DNA of 28,360 bases from Balamuthia mandrillaris (lineage: Eukaryota > Discosea > Longamoebia > Balamuthiidae). Under the pieces are notes generated by a model. That model ran no database searches, was not told where the DNA came from, and worked only from the letters and a program-made list of their open reading frames with translations. The DNA is taken from positions 1 through 28,360 of the forward strand of contig JAVKOQ010000548.1 in the NCBI GenBank assembly GCA_031835245.1. Reading direction: 5' to 3'. Of this stretch, positions 21,001 to 28,360 are shown in pieces (the first letter of the stretch is position 1; the number at the start of each line of letters is the position of its first letter). Both the position numbers and the translations under genes were made by a program.

Positions 21001-22170
21001 ATAAGAATGGCTCCCAGCAGGATACAGATGTACATCGCCGTGTCGAAGACGGCTTCGTTGCTGCCGGTCGAGAACTCCAGCTCCCCTCCTAAAATGCCGA
21101 CAAATGCAATGGACAAGCCTACTGCCAGTATTAACTGGAGAAAGAAGAAGGTAAGTTGAATAAGAAGAGGGAGAGAGGAACGAGAGGGGAGGAGAGAGAG
21201 AGAGAGAGAGATAGGTGAGAAGAAAGAAAACGAGAAAGAAGAAGAAGAAAATACGTGAATCCAGTGTTGGTATATGGAATTGGCAAATATAAGAGGGATT
21301 ATCAGGAAGATGCAATAGCGAGCTACGAACGAATACACCGGCATTCCTGTTTTATTGTTTTCATGTATGCGTTCAATAAAGAAGAAGAAGCACAAGAAGA
21401 ACAAGAAGAAGAAGAAGAAGAAGAAGAAGAAGAAGAAGAACAAGAACAAGAAGAAGAACAAGAAGAACAAGCACAAGAACAAGCACAAGAAGAAGAAGAA
21501 GAAGAAGAAGAAGAAGAAGAAGAAGAACAAGAAGAAGAAGAAGAACAAGAAGAACAAGAAGAACAAGAACAAGAACAAGAACAAGAAGAAGAAGAACAAG
21601 AAGGAGAAGAACAAGAACAAGAAGAAGAACATGAACAAGAAGAACAAGAACAAGCGAGAGGAAGAGTAAAACCATCAAGTGTCGCTCCGGTGTCATACTC
21701 AATAATGGCTCGTTTGTATGCCGGTTCGTGGTAGTCCATTTCATCTGCATAAACCCACAGCATGGCCTCATTTTCTTCTTCTCTTTGTGCATAAGGGGAG
21801 AAAAAGGAAGCCAAGGAACGCGTTGCAAGGTCATCATTTTCAGTCTTAACGGAATTGGTGGACGCGTTCTTATAGACTTCATAGATTTCCACCATGTCGT
21901 CCACCATGCCCTCCAAGGAGACTACCAACGGCGGCGTTATAAGCAGAAAGATGAGCAACGGCAGTAAAATACTCAGCACTCGACTGCGGTGTTGCTCCGT
22001 TACAAAGTCTTGTATTATCTTTGAGAGAGAATGAGAGAGAGGGAGAGAAAAATAAGTTTATAAACCAAAACGCCAGAAGGAGGAAGAAGGAGAATACGCA
22101 CAGGGGCCTGCCATTCCACTCGGTTCACAAAGAAAGGACCGACCTTGGAGTCCTTCACCTGGCCGTACAT
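18097..22170 (-). CDS. STRA6-like multipass membrane receptor
   Basis: Thirteen exons (22170-22102, 22018-21673, 21346-21255, 21134-20652, 20576-20189, 20108-19837, 19749-19690, 19605-19517, 19405-19235, 19085-18874, 18794-18693, 18612-18424, 18365-18097) total about 913 residues, longer than human STRA6 (667). Several hydrophobic helices are visible: residues 39-58, IFLIIPLIFA, LILAVGLSIAFVGIL, YICILLGAILMAYLFLYLTV, FLLAATASMWATTVMFLLAM, LIYFYLVLTWILIFVNW, VAVILLIIIALILLAIILTC and WISLWLYSVSGFMSCIRRLL. The C-terminal half carries family marks: DMSVFPRHMEMGDFGYTSYC (compare DLSLLPP...LDPGYYTY in STRA6), an EAPLL segment, and RFRLWVTLINNPQLRLMRYR (compare [20 protein letters not shown]). Vertebrate STRA6 moves retinol from its carrier protein into cells; ligands of protist relatives are unknown. 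A large acidic loop in the middle is specific to this protein. Confidence 0.72.
19427..19510. repeat. Two (GA)n microsatellites in one STRA6-like intron
   Basis: Dinucleotide runs at about 19427-19449 and 19491-19510 fall within intron 19516-19406. Similar runs sit in other introns of this gene near 20157-20181 and 21193-21212. All are CT on the coding strand. Confidence 0.8.
21375..21655 (-). repeat. TTCTTG/TTC array in a STRA6-like intron
   Basis: The + strand shows GAAGAACAAGAA-type repeats for about 280 bases inside intron 21672-21347 (326 bases). On the coding strand this is TTCTTG and TTC. A few GCACAA units occur. Both flanking exons join cleanly in phase (LDG then MPVYSFVARY), so the array is intronic. 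Confidence 0.9.
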
Positions 22171-22728
22171 AGCTGAACCAGTCTCCCTGTGGTTGAGTTT
22201 GTTTCGCTTCCGGCTGTTACTTTTGTTTGTTTTGTGCCATGGGCAACTGCCAAGCGTTAATGTCGTTTTAAAGCGATCATTAATATAGAAACAAATGAGC
22301 AATTACCGCTATGCCTTGTGTCTTTTGTAGTGAGCTTTAGACACCGAAACATGCGAGCAGCTTTTTTGGCCTCATGCTGGTGACTATTCAACAAAAAGGC
22401 AGGACTACAACCCCAACCCTTGCAGTAGATGTAAAAAAGGGACCGAAAACGAAATCCACCAGTATAAGACCAACGAAACGCAAGTTTTTTTTGCTTGAAG
22501 GAGCACACGTTCCCGTCCCGTGTCATGGGCACGCGCGTCTCCAAAGACCAGGAGAGCGCACCGGGGCCACAAAGGGCCGCCACTGTAGAGGGCAACCAAA
22601 AAAATTACCACGAAGCAAAAGCCCCGCCCAACAGAAAAGACAAAACCAAACCAAACAACAAGGTGCGGCATGTTAATGTTGCAACTATGACAAACTAATC
22701 CCTCGCGCACCTTGCTATTTACATCTCA
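22171..22728. other. 558-base gap with two small MG-starting open frames
   Basis: Between the STRA6-like start and tRNA-Lys. The plus strand has an ATG at 22239 beginning MGNCQA and ending after ten codons, with a GTTAATG donor-like site just after CAAGC and several downstream AGs. A second ATG at 22525 opens 57 residues (MGTRVSKDQESAPGPQRAAT onward) to a stop at 22696-22698. Both begin with Gly-2 motifs that suit N-myristoylation. I could not join them by a convincing splice, and neither shows similarity I recognise. Confidence 0.3.
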
Positions 22729-22801
22729 GCCGAGCTAGCTCAGTCGGTAGAGCGCAAGACTCTTAATCTTGTGGTCGTGGGTTCGAGCCCCACGCTTGGC
22801 G
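22729..22801 (+). tRNA. tRNA-Lys(CTT)
   Basis: A 73-base cloverleaf. The acceptor stem GCCGAGC pairs with GCTTGGC (one G-T), the D arm contains TAGCTCAGTCGGTAGAGC, the anticodon stem CAAGA/TCTTG frames the loop CTCTTAA with anticodon CTT, and the T arm is GTGGG-TTCGAGC-CCCAC. There is no intron. A T5 run follows nine bases downstream as a pol III terminator. Confidence 0.96.
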
Positions 22802-22986
22802 ATCTCTTTTTGTCCTTAGTTTTTAATTTTTTTTAATATATTTGTTTTAATTTTTTTATTGCATGGACTATAGAGAATACTTGTATCACTTCGCTTCGTT
22901 TCGGAGCAGCCCTTTGCCCTCCTCCAACTTTTAAAAAATAAAGAGTGTTGTTGCAACTTGAAGTAGGATAATAAATGAAAGCGATT

Positions 22987-24383
22987 TCATTTTCGTCCCT
23001 CTCTTCTGTGGTGGTCTCTGGGTGATGCATGACTGCTGCGGTGAGAACGCTCATTGTCCTTCTGAGAATCGCGATGGTGACCTCTCTTATCTCTCTTCTC
23101 CCCATTCTCAGACCTTTCTCTTCGTTCTCTACTGCCGCTTCTTCTTCTGTCTTCGTCATCGTCATGGTGCTTGTCGTCCTGATGGCGTCGATGGCTTGAA
23201 CGATCGTCATCATCATCACGTGAACTTCTGCTTCCTCTGCTTCTTCTTCCTCTTTCATCTCTTTCCTTGTCTCGCTCATCTCCCTCTTTTTGTTCCTTGT
23301 TCTTCCCTTCACTTCCTTCTTCGTGTTCCCTGCTCTCTGATTGTCGCCTCCGTTTCCTGTTGCTACCACCATCATAACTTTCTTCGTCTTCCTCTTCCCT
23401 CCTTTCTTTCTTCTCTCTGTCGTCTTTCGCCTTCTCTTCTCCCTCCGAAGCAGAGCTATCCGTGTCGTGTCTCCTCTTTCTTCTCTTTCTTCGCCTTCTA
23501 TCTTCCTCTTCGCTGCTGCTGCTGCTATCACTGCTACTATCACTACTGCTATCATCACTTTCACTGTCACTACTGCTATCACTGCTGCTATCACTATCAC
23601 TATCACTATCGCTGTCACTCTCGCTATCACTGCTGCTGCTATCACTACTGCTGCTATCACTGCTACTATCACTGAAATAAAAGAAAACAATTAATACCAT
23701 AGAGAAAAGAAGAGCAGTATTTACGGGGGGAGAGAGAGAGAGAGACGAGAAGAAAGGGAAGAGAGAGAAGAGATACCTGCTGCTACTGCTGTAGCTTCTT
23801 CGCCGTCGTCGCTTCTTACGCGAAGACCTCTTCCTTTTAGACTTTAACAGCTTTTCTATTTCTTCCTTTATAGCTTTTGTTGCCCTGTTTATTCATTCAA
23901 ATATATTGTTTTGCAAAATTAGTTTATCAGTTTAGATCAACAAAAGAAGGAAAGCAACCAAGCACACAAGGAAAGAAAGAAGCGACAAGAAAGAAGGTAA
24001 GAAAGAAACGACAAGTAAGGTTCGTACTCTGGTAGCTCAGGAGGAGGAACGTCGAGTGTGTGGGAAGGAAGCAGGCTTGGGTTCTTGACGAGGGAAGTGC
24101 GTGAGGGTCTTTTCTTGTATACCCTCGGGTTCTTGCACTGATAGGTCCAATGGCCGTATTGCAAACATTTCTGGCACTGCGTGGAATGAGGTGCCTCACT
24201 ACCAAGTGGAAGAGAAAGATCAGTCGTTGAACAAAAAAAAAGAGTGTGAACAAAAATAAAGAGAAAGTGGGAGTGTACTTTTTCTTTTCGCGAGGTCGAA
24301 TGGTGACACCCTTTTCTGTGCTTTGGAGGTACATTTGGCGCTTGGCCTCCCGCCGCATGGCCCATTTGCTGGGCGGTGCTCCT

Positions 24384-24424
<41 letters not shown>

Positions 24425-24626
24425 GAGTTTCACAAAAAAACAAATCATAGCCACAACAACGCTGAATGCGTAAGCTGATTTGAAGCAAGAGGAAGGAAGG
24501 GGGGGGGGGAGAGATCATACCGCTGACTGGAGGTCAAAAGAAGGAAAACAAGAAACAACACCAGCGAGAAACGGAACGTTAAAACAAAGTTCAAGCGTGA
24601 GCGTGAGAAGGGGTAAGGCGTACCAT
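22987..24626 (-). CDS. ZCCHC10-like zinc-knuckle protein with RS/SD-rich tail
   Basis: The conserved core is on exons 24385-24279, 24198-24028, 23884-23777 and 23671-22987. It begins [20 protein letters not shown] and has one CCHC zinc knuckle, [14 protein letters not shown], which is almost identical to CQKCLEFGHWTYEC of human ZCCHC10. Then come [12 protein letters not shown] and the helix [19 protein letters not shown]. The tail is a long Ser-Asp repeat, then a mixed Arg/Lys/Glu/Asp/Ser region, which is typical of nuclear RNA-processing proteins. For the start, ATG at 24626-24624 followed directly by a GT donor, a six-base exon at 24526-24521 and an acceptor at 24386 would give MSAQGAPPSK; this part is tentative. 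Total about 359 residues, nearly twice the human length because of the tail. Confidence 0.82.
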
Positions 24627-24761
24627 GTCGAGAGAGAGCGTTCGCTTTCTTGGTTGCCGCAGTTTAACTTTTTTATTCCAGTCCTTTTCTTGGTGTTCTC
24701 GATCTTGACTAAGCCAGCTCAAAATGATGTGTTTTCAAAACAGAAGAGCAATACGTGCGAA

Positions 24762-24833
24762 AGGCGCGTGGCCAAATGGAAAGGCGTCTGCCTACGGAGC
24801 AGAAGATTGTGGGTTCGATCCCCACCGTGCCTG
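24762..24833 (+). tRNA. tRNA-Arg(ACG), copy 1
   Basis: A 72-base cloverleaf with acceptor AGGCGCG/CGTGCCT and discriminator G. The anticodon stem TCTGC/GCAGA encloses CTACGGA, anticodon ACG, read as ICG for Arg CGN codons. The T arm is GTGGG-TTCGATC-CCCAC. T-rich sequence follows within ten bases as a pol III terminator. Confidence 0.94.
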
Positions 24834-25198
24834 ATTTCTTTTTTTATTTTTGGCGATGAATAACTGCAGGGCCCACGCAAGTAGACAGATCTTCCACGTG
24901 GCGAAGGAGCTGTACTTCTTCGGTGCCTCTCAACGCTACATTTTTGGTTCCCTCCCTTCCCTCTGGTACTCCTCAGAACAAAAGTTACCTCATCTTGTTT
25001 GTGTTCAGGTCTGAGGTCGCAGGAGACGCCTTGTTGCAAGCACGCGGCCAGGATGAAGAATCAAAGCTTACATCCAATAAAGTTGAGCACAGGAACCATA
25101 CATTTGGTTGCGTGATGGGTACGATCAGCTGGTCCTTTTCATACGAACACACGATCGATTCCAACATAGATCTAGACCAAAAAAATATAAAAAGAAAT
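24834..25198. other. Spacer between facing tRNA-Arg genes
   Basis: The 365 bases lie between the 3' ends of the two tRNA genes. Both ends carry their T-rich terminators. I see only short open frames with no conserved motif, and a CACGTG-type palindrome at 24895-24900. Confidence 0.5.
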
Positions 25199-25270
25199 CA
25201 GGCACGGTGGGGATCGAACCCACAATCTTCTGCTCCGTAGGCAGACGCCTTTCCATTTGGCCACGCGCCT
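25199..25270 (-). tRNA. tRNA-Arg(ACG), copy 2, inverted
   Basis: Identical over all 72 bases to the tRNA at 24762-24833, but on the opposite strand, so the two 3' ends face each other. Similarity extends only a few bases past the genes: AAAGGCGCG on the 5' side and ATTTCTTTTT on the 3' side. Confidence 0.94.
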
Positions 25271-25472
25271 TTGGTTGTCCAAAATTACATCCATTCTGCC
25301 CACAAACCAGGAATCGTCTTCCCTCTCTGCTATATGATGTTCCCAATGGTGCCATCAAGAGAAGGTGTGTGCTGGTTCTGTTTCTCTTTGAAGCTTTTAG
25401 CCACGATTCCTCCTTTTTTTAAAAAAAAAAATTATGCTACAGCGGTCGTACTTTTGCGGTCTACGCATTCTG

Positions 25473-26309
25473 TTATAGCACATTTCGTTTGCTGAGAAAC
25501 ACATCAAAGAGCTCTTTCTTCTCCTTAGGAATGTGACGGTGTTGAATGTCCACTTGGGTTACCTCCAACACGCTTGGCGATGAGGATGGCATGGAGAGCT
25601 TGCCATCCGAGTGAAGAGTACAACCCAACACCTCCGTCAAGAACCAACAAACAGAATACAGAACGCCCCTCTCGCCTCTTTTGCCTGTGAGGACAAGAGC
25701 AGGACCCATGGTGCGAACCAAAGAACCTGTTTCCTCTAGAGCCTCGACTTGTTGTGCTAGCTCAGTCCATTCCAACTTTTTTGCAACGTCCACACTGTTT
25801 CCAACCTTTTGTTCGAGAGCATAAGTACAACAGAGAGAAGAGAGAAGAGAGAACGAGAGAAATAGAGAAAGAACAAAAGGACAAGAGTAAAAGGGAGAGA
25901 TAAGCTATACCGAGAGCAAAGCGAGAGACCAAGAGAACAATAGAAAAGAGAGGATAGAAAAGATTGAGTGCAGAGAGAATAAGCGAAGAGCAGAGAGCAG
26001 CAAGAGAACGAGCAGCGAAGGAAACAAAAGAAACAGTTAAACAACACATACCAAAAGAGGAATCCGTGCTTGTGTGCCGGATGCTGCTTCAAAAGAGGTA
26101 TGAAAGGCCGTGTTACGCAGCCAAAGCAGGTCAGGAACAGGGGTAAAGATTCGCCCCGTCAGTTCCTGCAGAACCGAAACCAACAAAGAGCAGGCTTTGT
26201 CCTCCACCTCCGTCCCGTCGATAGGTCTAAGCACCGTGTGGGAGGTAGGGGTTAGCCGTATGCCCGCAAGATCGACACCAGCCAGCGAACCCGTCTGTTG
26301 TTCTTCCAT
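25473..26309 (-). CDS. Unrecognised two-exon protein
   Basis: Start codon at 26309; exons 26309-26052 and 25805-25473 in phase 0, giving 196 residues. The intron (26051-25806, 246 bases) is CT-rich on the coding strand with a GTATGT donor, which supports the gene model. Visible stretches are VEDKACSLLVSVLQELTGRI, FTPVPDLLWLRNTAF, KKLEWTELAQQVEALEETGS and RGVLYSVCWFLTEVLGCTLH; the composition is that of a globular cytosolic protein, with no signal peptide and no membrane segment. I do not recognise the family. Confidence 0.6.
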
Positions 26310-26624
26310 GAGTTCTTCTTCTTCCGTTCTTCTTGAAAAAACTACATGGTCCTCCTGCCGGTGGTGGTGGTGCGAAGGAAGCTCTCTCTTGCAGCGAAAG
26401 ACGGAAAATTCGTGAACAAAAAAAATTATCTTGCCGACGGTGAGATTTGTCCCTGGAGAATGTTAAGAAATGAAAAGTTAACGCCAGATGACTGAAAAGA
26501 AGTGGCAAGGGTAAAACGGGCAACAAAAAAGTCCCTCCGCTTCCCCGCGCTACTTTTAGCGGGACAAATCAGTGTCGACAAGGACCACTGCCACACCAAA
26601 CCATTGCGCGTTAGGCAAATAGAA
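26310..26624. other. Gap upstream of the unrecognised gene
   Basis: It should contain the promoter of the minus-strand gene starting at 26309. Near 26552-26564 is a TTTTAGCGGGACAA stretch. I see no conserved coding frame and no clear motif. Confidence 0.35.
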
Positions 26625-26625
26625 A

Positions 26626-26751
26626 AATAATGCAAAAAATTATCTAGCCACCGGTGGGACTTGAACCCACATTTAATAAGAAGTTGAAAAGGAAAATCCT
26701 GATAAAATAATTCAAAAAATTATCTAGCCACCGGTGGGACTTGAACCCACA
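26626..26751. repeat. Tandem duplication containing the 3' half of a tRNA
   Basis: About 45 bases (26627-26671) are repeated with one clear mismatch at 26707-26751. The unit holds AT-rich flank, then the discriminator, acceptor 3' strand and T arm of the minus-strand tRNA-Arg(CCG). The left copy stops after the T arm, so it is a tRNA 3' fragment and not a gene. Confidence 0.85.
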
Positions 26752-26798
26752 GCCTTTGCAGCCGGAATGCAATGCGCTTCCATTGCGCCACGGTAGCT
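26725..26798 (-). tRNA. tRNA-Arg(CCG)
   Basis: The minus strand folds into a full cloverleaf: acceptor AGCTACC/GGTGGCT (one T-G pair), discriminator A, D stem GCGC/GCGC around AATGGAA, anticodon stem TTGCA/TGCAA with loop TTCCGGC (anticodon CCG), and T arm GTGGG-TTCAAGT-CCCAC. There is no intron. It is unlike the tRNA-Arg(ACG) genes in sequence. Confidence 0.88.
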
Positions 26799-26942
26799 CT
26801 TGATGCATAACCAACAATAATGCACCCTTTTTATAGTCTGAAAAACGTAGTGGAGCTCTCTATTTTTTGTGTGTTATGTTGTTGCCATGGAAACCATAGG
26901 CATGAGAAACCCACAGCTTCTTCTGTTCGTTGGGTGGTGTTC

Positions 26943-27326
26943 TCATTCCTCTACTTCTTCTCTCTCGTGGTGGTCTACGTGATCATCCGCATCCACAAGA
27001 ATCAGGTCGGTTCCGTCTTCCCTCTCAGCAGCACAGCCATCGTCATCCTCCTCGTCTTCCTCCGAGTCCTCTTGGTAGAGCAGCTCCGCCTCTTTTCTTA
27101 TCTCTTGGGTCCTTGTGAACGCATCCTCCCAGCGGCTACCGGCAAAGTGGTTCCAGATGCGAAAACACTGAAAGAACAAGAAGAAGAAGAAGACCAAGAA
27201 GGAAGGAGAAGATGAAGTAGAAGAAGAACAAAAATAAGCAAAAGTGCCTTTAAGAACTGGGTTTGGAACCAAGTTTGGTGGTGGCTCTTTGCTGATTCTT
27301 CTTCTACTTCTTCTTTTTCTTTCCAC
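26943..27326 (-). CDS. Doubtful acidic coding fragment
   Basis: A minus-strand open frame ending at a stop at 26943. Its 3' half looks coding: CFRIWNHFAGSRWEDAFTRT, then QEIRKEAELLYQEDSEEDEE and a DLILVDADDHVDHHEREE tail. Before it lies a 62-base CT-rich GT-AG segment (27229-27168) that looks like an intron. The upstream sequence is basic in one frame and has no ATG in the frame that splices in phase. The gene's start is therefore unknown, and the model may be wrong. I recognise no family. Confidence 0.35.
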   Translation of the reverse strand: MERKRRSRRRISKEPPPNLVPNPVLKGTFAYFCSSSTSSSPSFLVFFFFLFFQCFRIWNHFAGSRWEDAFTRTQEIRKEAELLYQEDSEEDEEDDDGCAAEREDGTDLILVDADDHVDHHEREEVEE

Positions 27327-27371
27327 AAAACACTATCATCTTATTTGTCTCACCAACAGTAACAACAAACT

Positions 27372-27932
27372 TCAGGACAACGCCGCAAAGTCAACCACTT
27401 GCTCCTGGTGACCACACGCAGCGATGAAGCGCTTCAACTCGCCGCTGCGTATCATCGTGGTATGGTCATTGGTCAACGGATGCACCAACAACGACTTTTC
27501 CTCGTTTCCATCATCATCGTACAAAACCGAGTCCACCACAACGATGCCAACTTTGTGCGCCTCCCGGTCGTTGTAAAGAGCGAGAGGGGTTACCGAGCCC
27601 TGCTTCACCTGCAACACCTCCTGGAGGAGATCCTCCCCAGCGAAACGAGGATTACGGAGTTTGAGATGCTTGCCGAGAGTCCCCAGGTTGACCGCAGTGT
27701 CCGCATGGGCAAAGACCAACACGATGGTCCCTTTCTTGTCCTTCAAAAAGAGGTTCTTGCAAATGATGGAAGAGGCGGCGAGGCCGAGTTCTTCGACATG
27801 GGGTCTCCATGCCTCCACGGTGTGAACGGGCGGGTGGGAGACGGTTCGCCCTTCGGCGTCGGTAATGCCCACTTTCGTCCGCAGGAACTCAAAGAGCGCT
27901 TGACGTCTTTTGTGGTCCTCCTCTTCTGCCAT
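27372..27932 (-). CDS. PRORSD1/ProX-like trans-editing domain protein (YbaK fold)
   Basis: Single-exon gene of 186 residues, the usual size for this family. It follows the PRORSD1/ProX pattern: an N-terminal LFEFLRTKVGI helix, HPPVHTVEA (compare HPAVFTVEE), a KNLFLKDKKG strand (the conserved KNLFL/KNLFLKD motif), VNLGTLGKHLKLRNPRFA, EDLLQEVLQVKQGSVTPLAL (the GSVTPLAL loop), and VHPLTNDHTTMI (compare HPLTNTATT). Members hydrolyse misacylated Ala-tRNA(Pro) or related products as free-standing editing enzymes in the cytosol. The conserved Lys of KNLFL, involved in catalysis in ProX-type proteins, is present. The start ATG at 27932 precedes an acidic MAEEEDHKRR helix. Confidence 0.92.
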   Translation of the reverse strand: MAEEEDHKRRQALFEFLRTKVGITDAEGRTVSHPPVHTVEAWRPHVEELGLAASSIICKNLFLKDKKGTIVLVFAHADTAVNLGTLGKHLKLRNPRFAGEDLLQEVLQVKQGSVTPLALYNDREAHKVGIVVVDSVLYDDDGNEEKSLLVHPLTNDHTTMIRSGELKRFIAACGHQEQVVDFAALS

Positions 27933-28175
27933 GCCTTTGGTTTCTTTCTTTCTTTCTCTCCGGCGTTGCTGCTTGGGAGCAACCTATGAGTTTCCACGAA
28001 GGGTCTGTAATTATCGCCCTGAACTGAAAGTTGTTAACGGAAACAACAACTGCACGAGAACAAAGGTTCGGCTCTCTTCATTCTGCTGCTTTCTTTCTTT
28101 CTTCTGGCACCCGCTCACGCTTTTCGTTGGTTTGTTTTTTGGAACCACCACATCACTGAAGTTCTTAAGAGAGAG

Positions 28176-28360
28176 ATGGAAGAGGCCTGCACATCGCCCT
28201 GTTACATCGAAGAGCTCCTTCCCAACGAACTGCTGTCCGTCATCCTGGGCATGCTGCCCGATGGCCTGGCGGCCATTGCAGCCAGGACCTGTCATCGATG
28301 GTTCAACTGCACGCCTCAGGCCCTCCGCCGCAAGCTCAGCGCGCAAACGGTCTGTTCCAG
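28176..28360 (+). CDS. F-box protein, 5' end only
   Basis: The open frame starts at ATG 28176 and runs off the right edge. It reads IEELLPNELLSVILGMLPDG, then AAIAARTCHRWFNCTPQALR and RKLSAQTVCS, closely matching the first 60 residues of the intact F-box/ankyrin-like gene at 10452-11660 (ELLPNELLSHILGVLPDGW, CHRWFDCSSPRLRHKL, AVCS). Trp-rich repeats are expected beyond the window. It diverges from the editing-domain gene at 27932. Confidence 0.8.
   Translation, partial: MEEACTSPCYIEELLPNELLSVILGMLPDGLAAIAARTCHRWFNCTPQALRRKLSAQTVCS

Noticed and set aside
23022-23694. Plus-strand hydrophobic open frames
   Set aside because: They are antisense to the Ser-Asp repeats of the ZCCHC10-like tail; codon periodicity fits the minus strand.
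26641-26671. A second tRNA-Arg(CCG) gene
   Set aside because: Only the 3' acceptor strand and T arm are present; there is no anticodon or D arm.
26820-27215. Plus-strand frame resembling a membrane protein
   Set aside because: Antisense of acidic Asp/Glu codons gives hydrophobic residues; the CT-rich intron-like segment argues for the minus strand.

Overview
The window is nuclear DNA of a free-living unicellular eukaryote. The genes carry many short GT-AG introns, intergenic distances are tens to a few hundred bases, tRNA genes are scattered, and the proteins are eukaryotic housekeeping or signalling families. A p22phox-like protein, a STRA6-like receptor, a RhoGEF and F-box proteins with tryptophan-rich ankyrin-like repeats fit an amoebozoan best (Balamuthia- or Protostelium-like), but the exact lineage is an inference. 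Introns are T/C-rich along most of their length on the coding strand, so strings of GA on the + strand mark minus-strand genes and strings of TC mark plus-strand genes.

Layout from left to right. 1-1468 (-): N-terminal part of a TBC1D5-like Rab GAP, running off the left edge. 1911-3204 (+): a four-exon gene derived from a Tc1/mariner-type transposase whose second catalytic Asp is replaced. 3443-4238 (+): a five-exon p22phox-like membrane protein. 4291-5230 (-): an unrecognised gene ending in a Glu/Gln tail encoded by a hexanucleotide array. 5281-7937 (-): ESF1, a ribosome biogenesis factor, five exons. 8342-10277 (-): CIAO1, a seven-exon WD40 protein of cytosolic Fe-S assembly. 10452-11660 (-): a single-exon F-box/ankyrin-like protein, followed by wrecked relatives in both orientations (11713-12640). 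12816-14886 (-): a secreted endonuclease/exonuclease/phosphatase-family enzyme, nine exons. 15196-18020 (+): a DH-PH RhoGEF ending in a CaaX box. 18097-22170 (-): a 13-exon STRA6-like multipass receptor.

The right third holds tRNA-Lys(CTT), a ZCCHC10-like zinc-knuckle protein (22987-24626, -), two identical tRNA-Arg(ACG) genes facing each other, an unrecognised two-exon gene (25473-26309, -), tRNA-Arg(CCG) with a duplicated 3' half beside it, a doubtful acidic exon, a prolyl-tRNA-editing-domain protein (27372-27932, -), and the start of another F-box protein (28176 to the right edge, +).

There is no operon-like theme: the genes serve unrelated roles (vesicle traffic, redox, ribosome assembly, Fe-S assembly, Rho signalling, transport, translation). 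The most notable points are the transposase-derived host gene, the RhoGEF with a lipidation signal and a 4-bp tandem duplication that shifts its frame, the STRA6-like and p22phox-like proteins in a protist, the strand-biased TTCTTG arrays in introns, and the rearranged F-box/ankyrin-like cluster. All exon boundaries were placed by eye from reading frame, GT-AG sites and family conservation.
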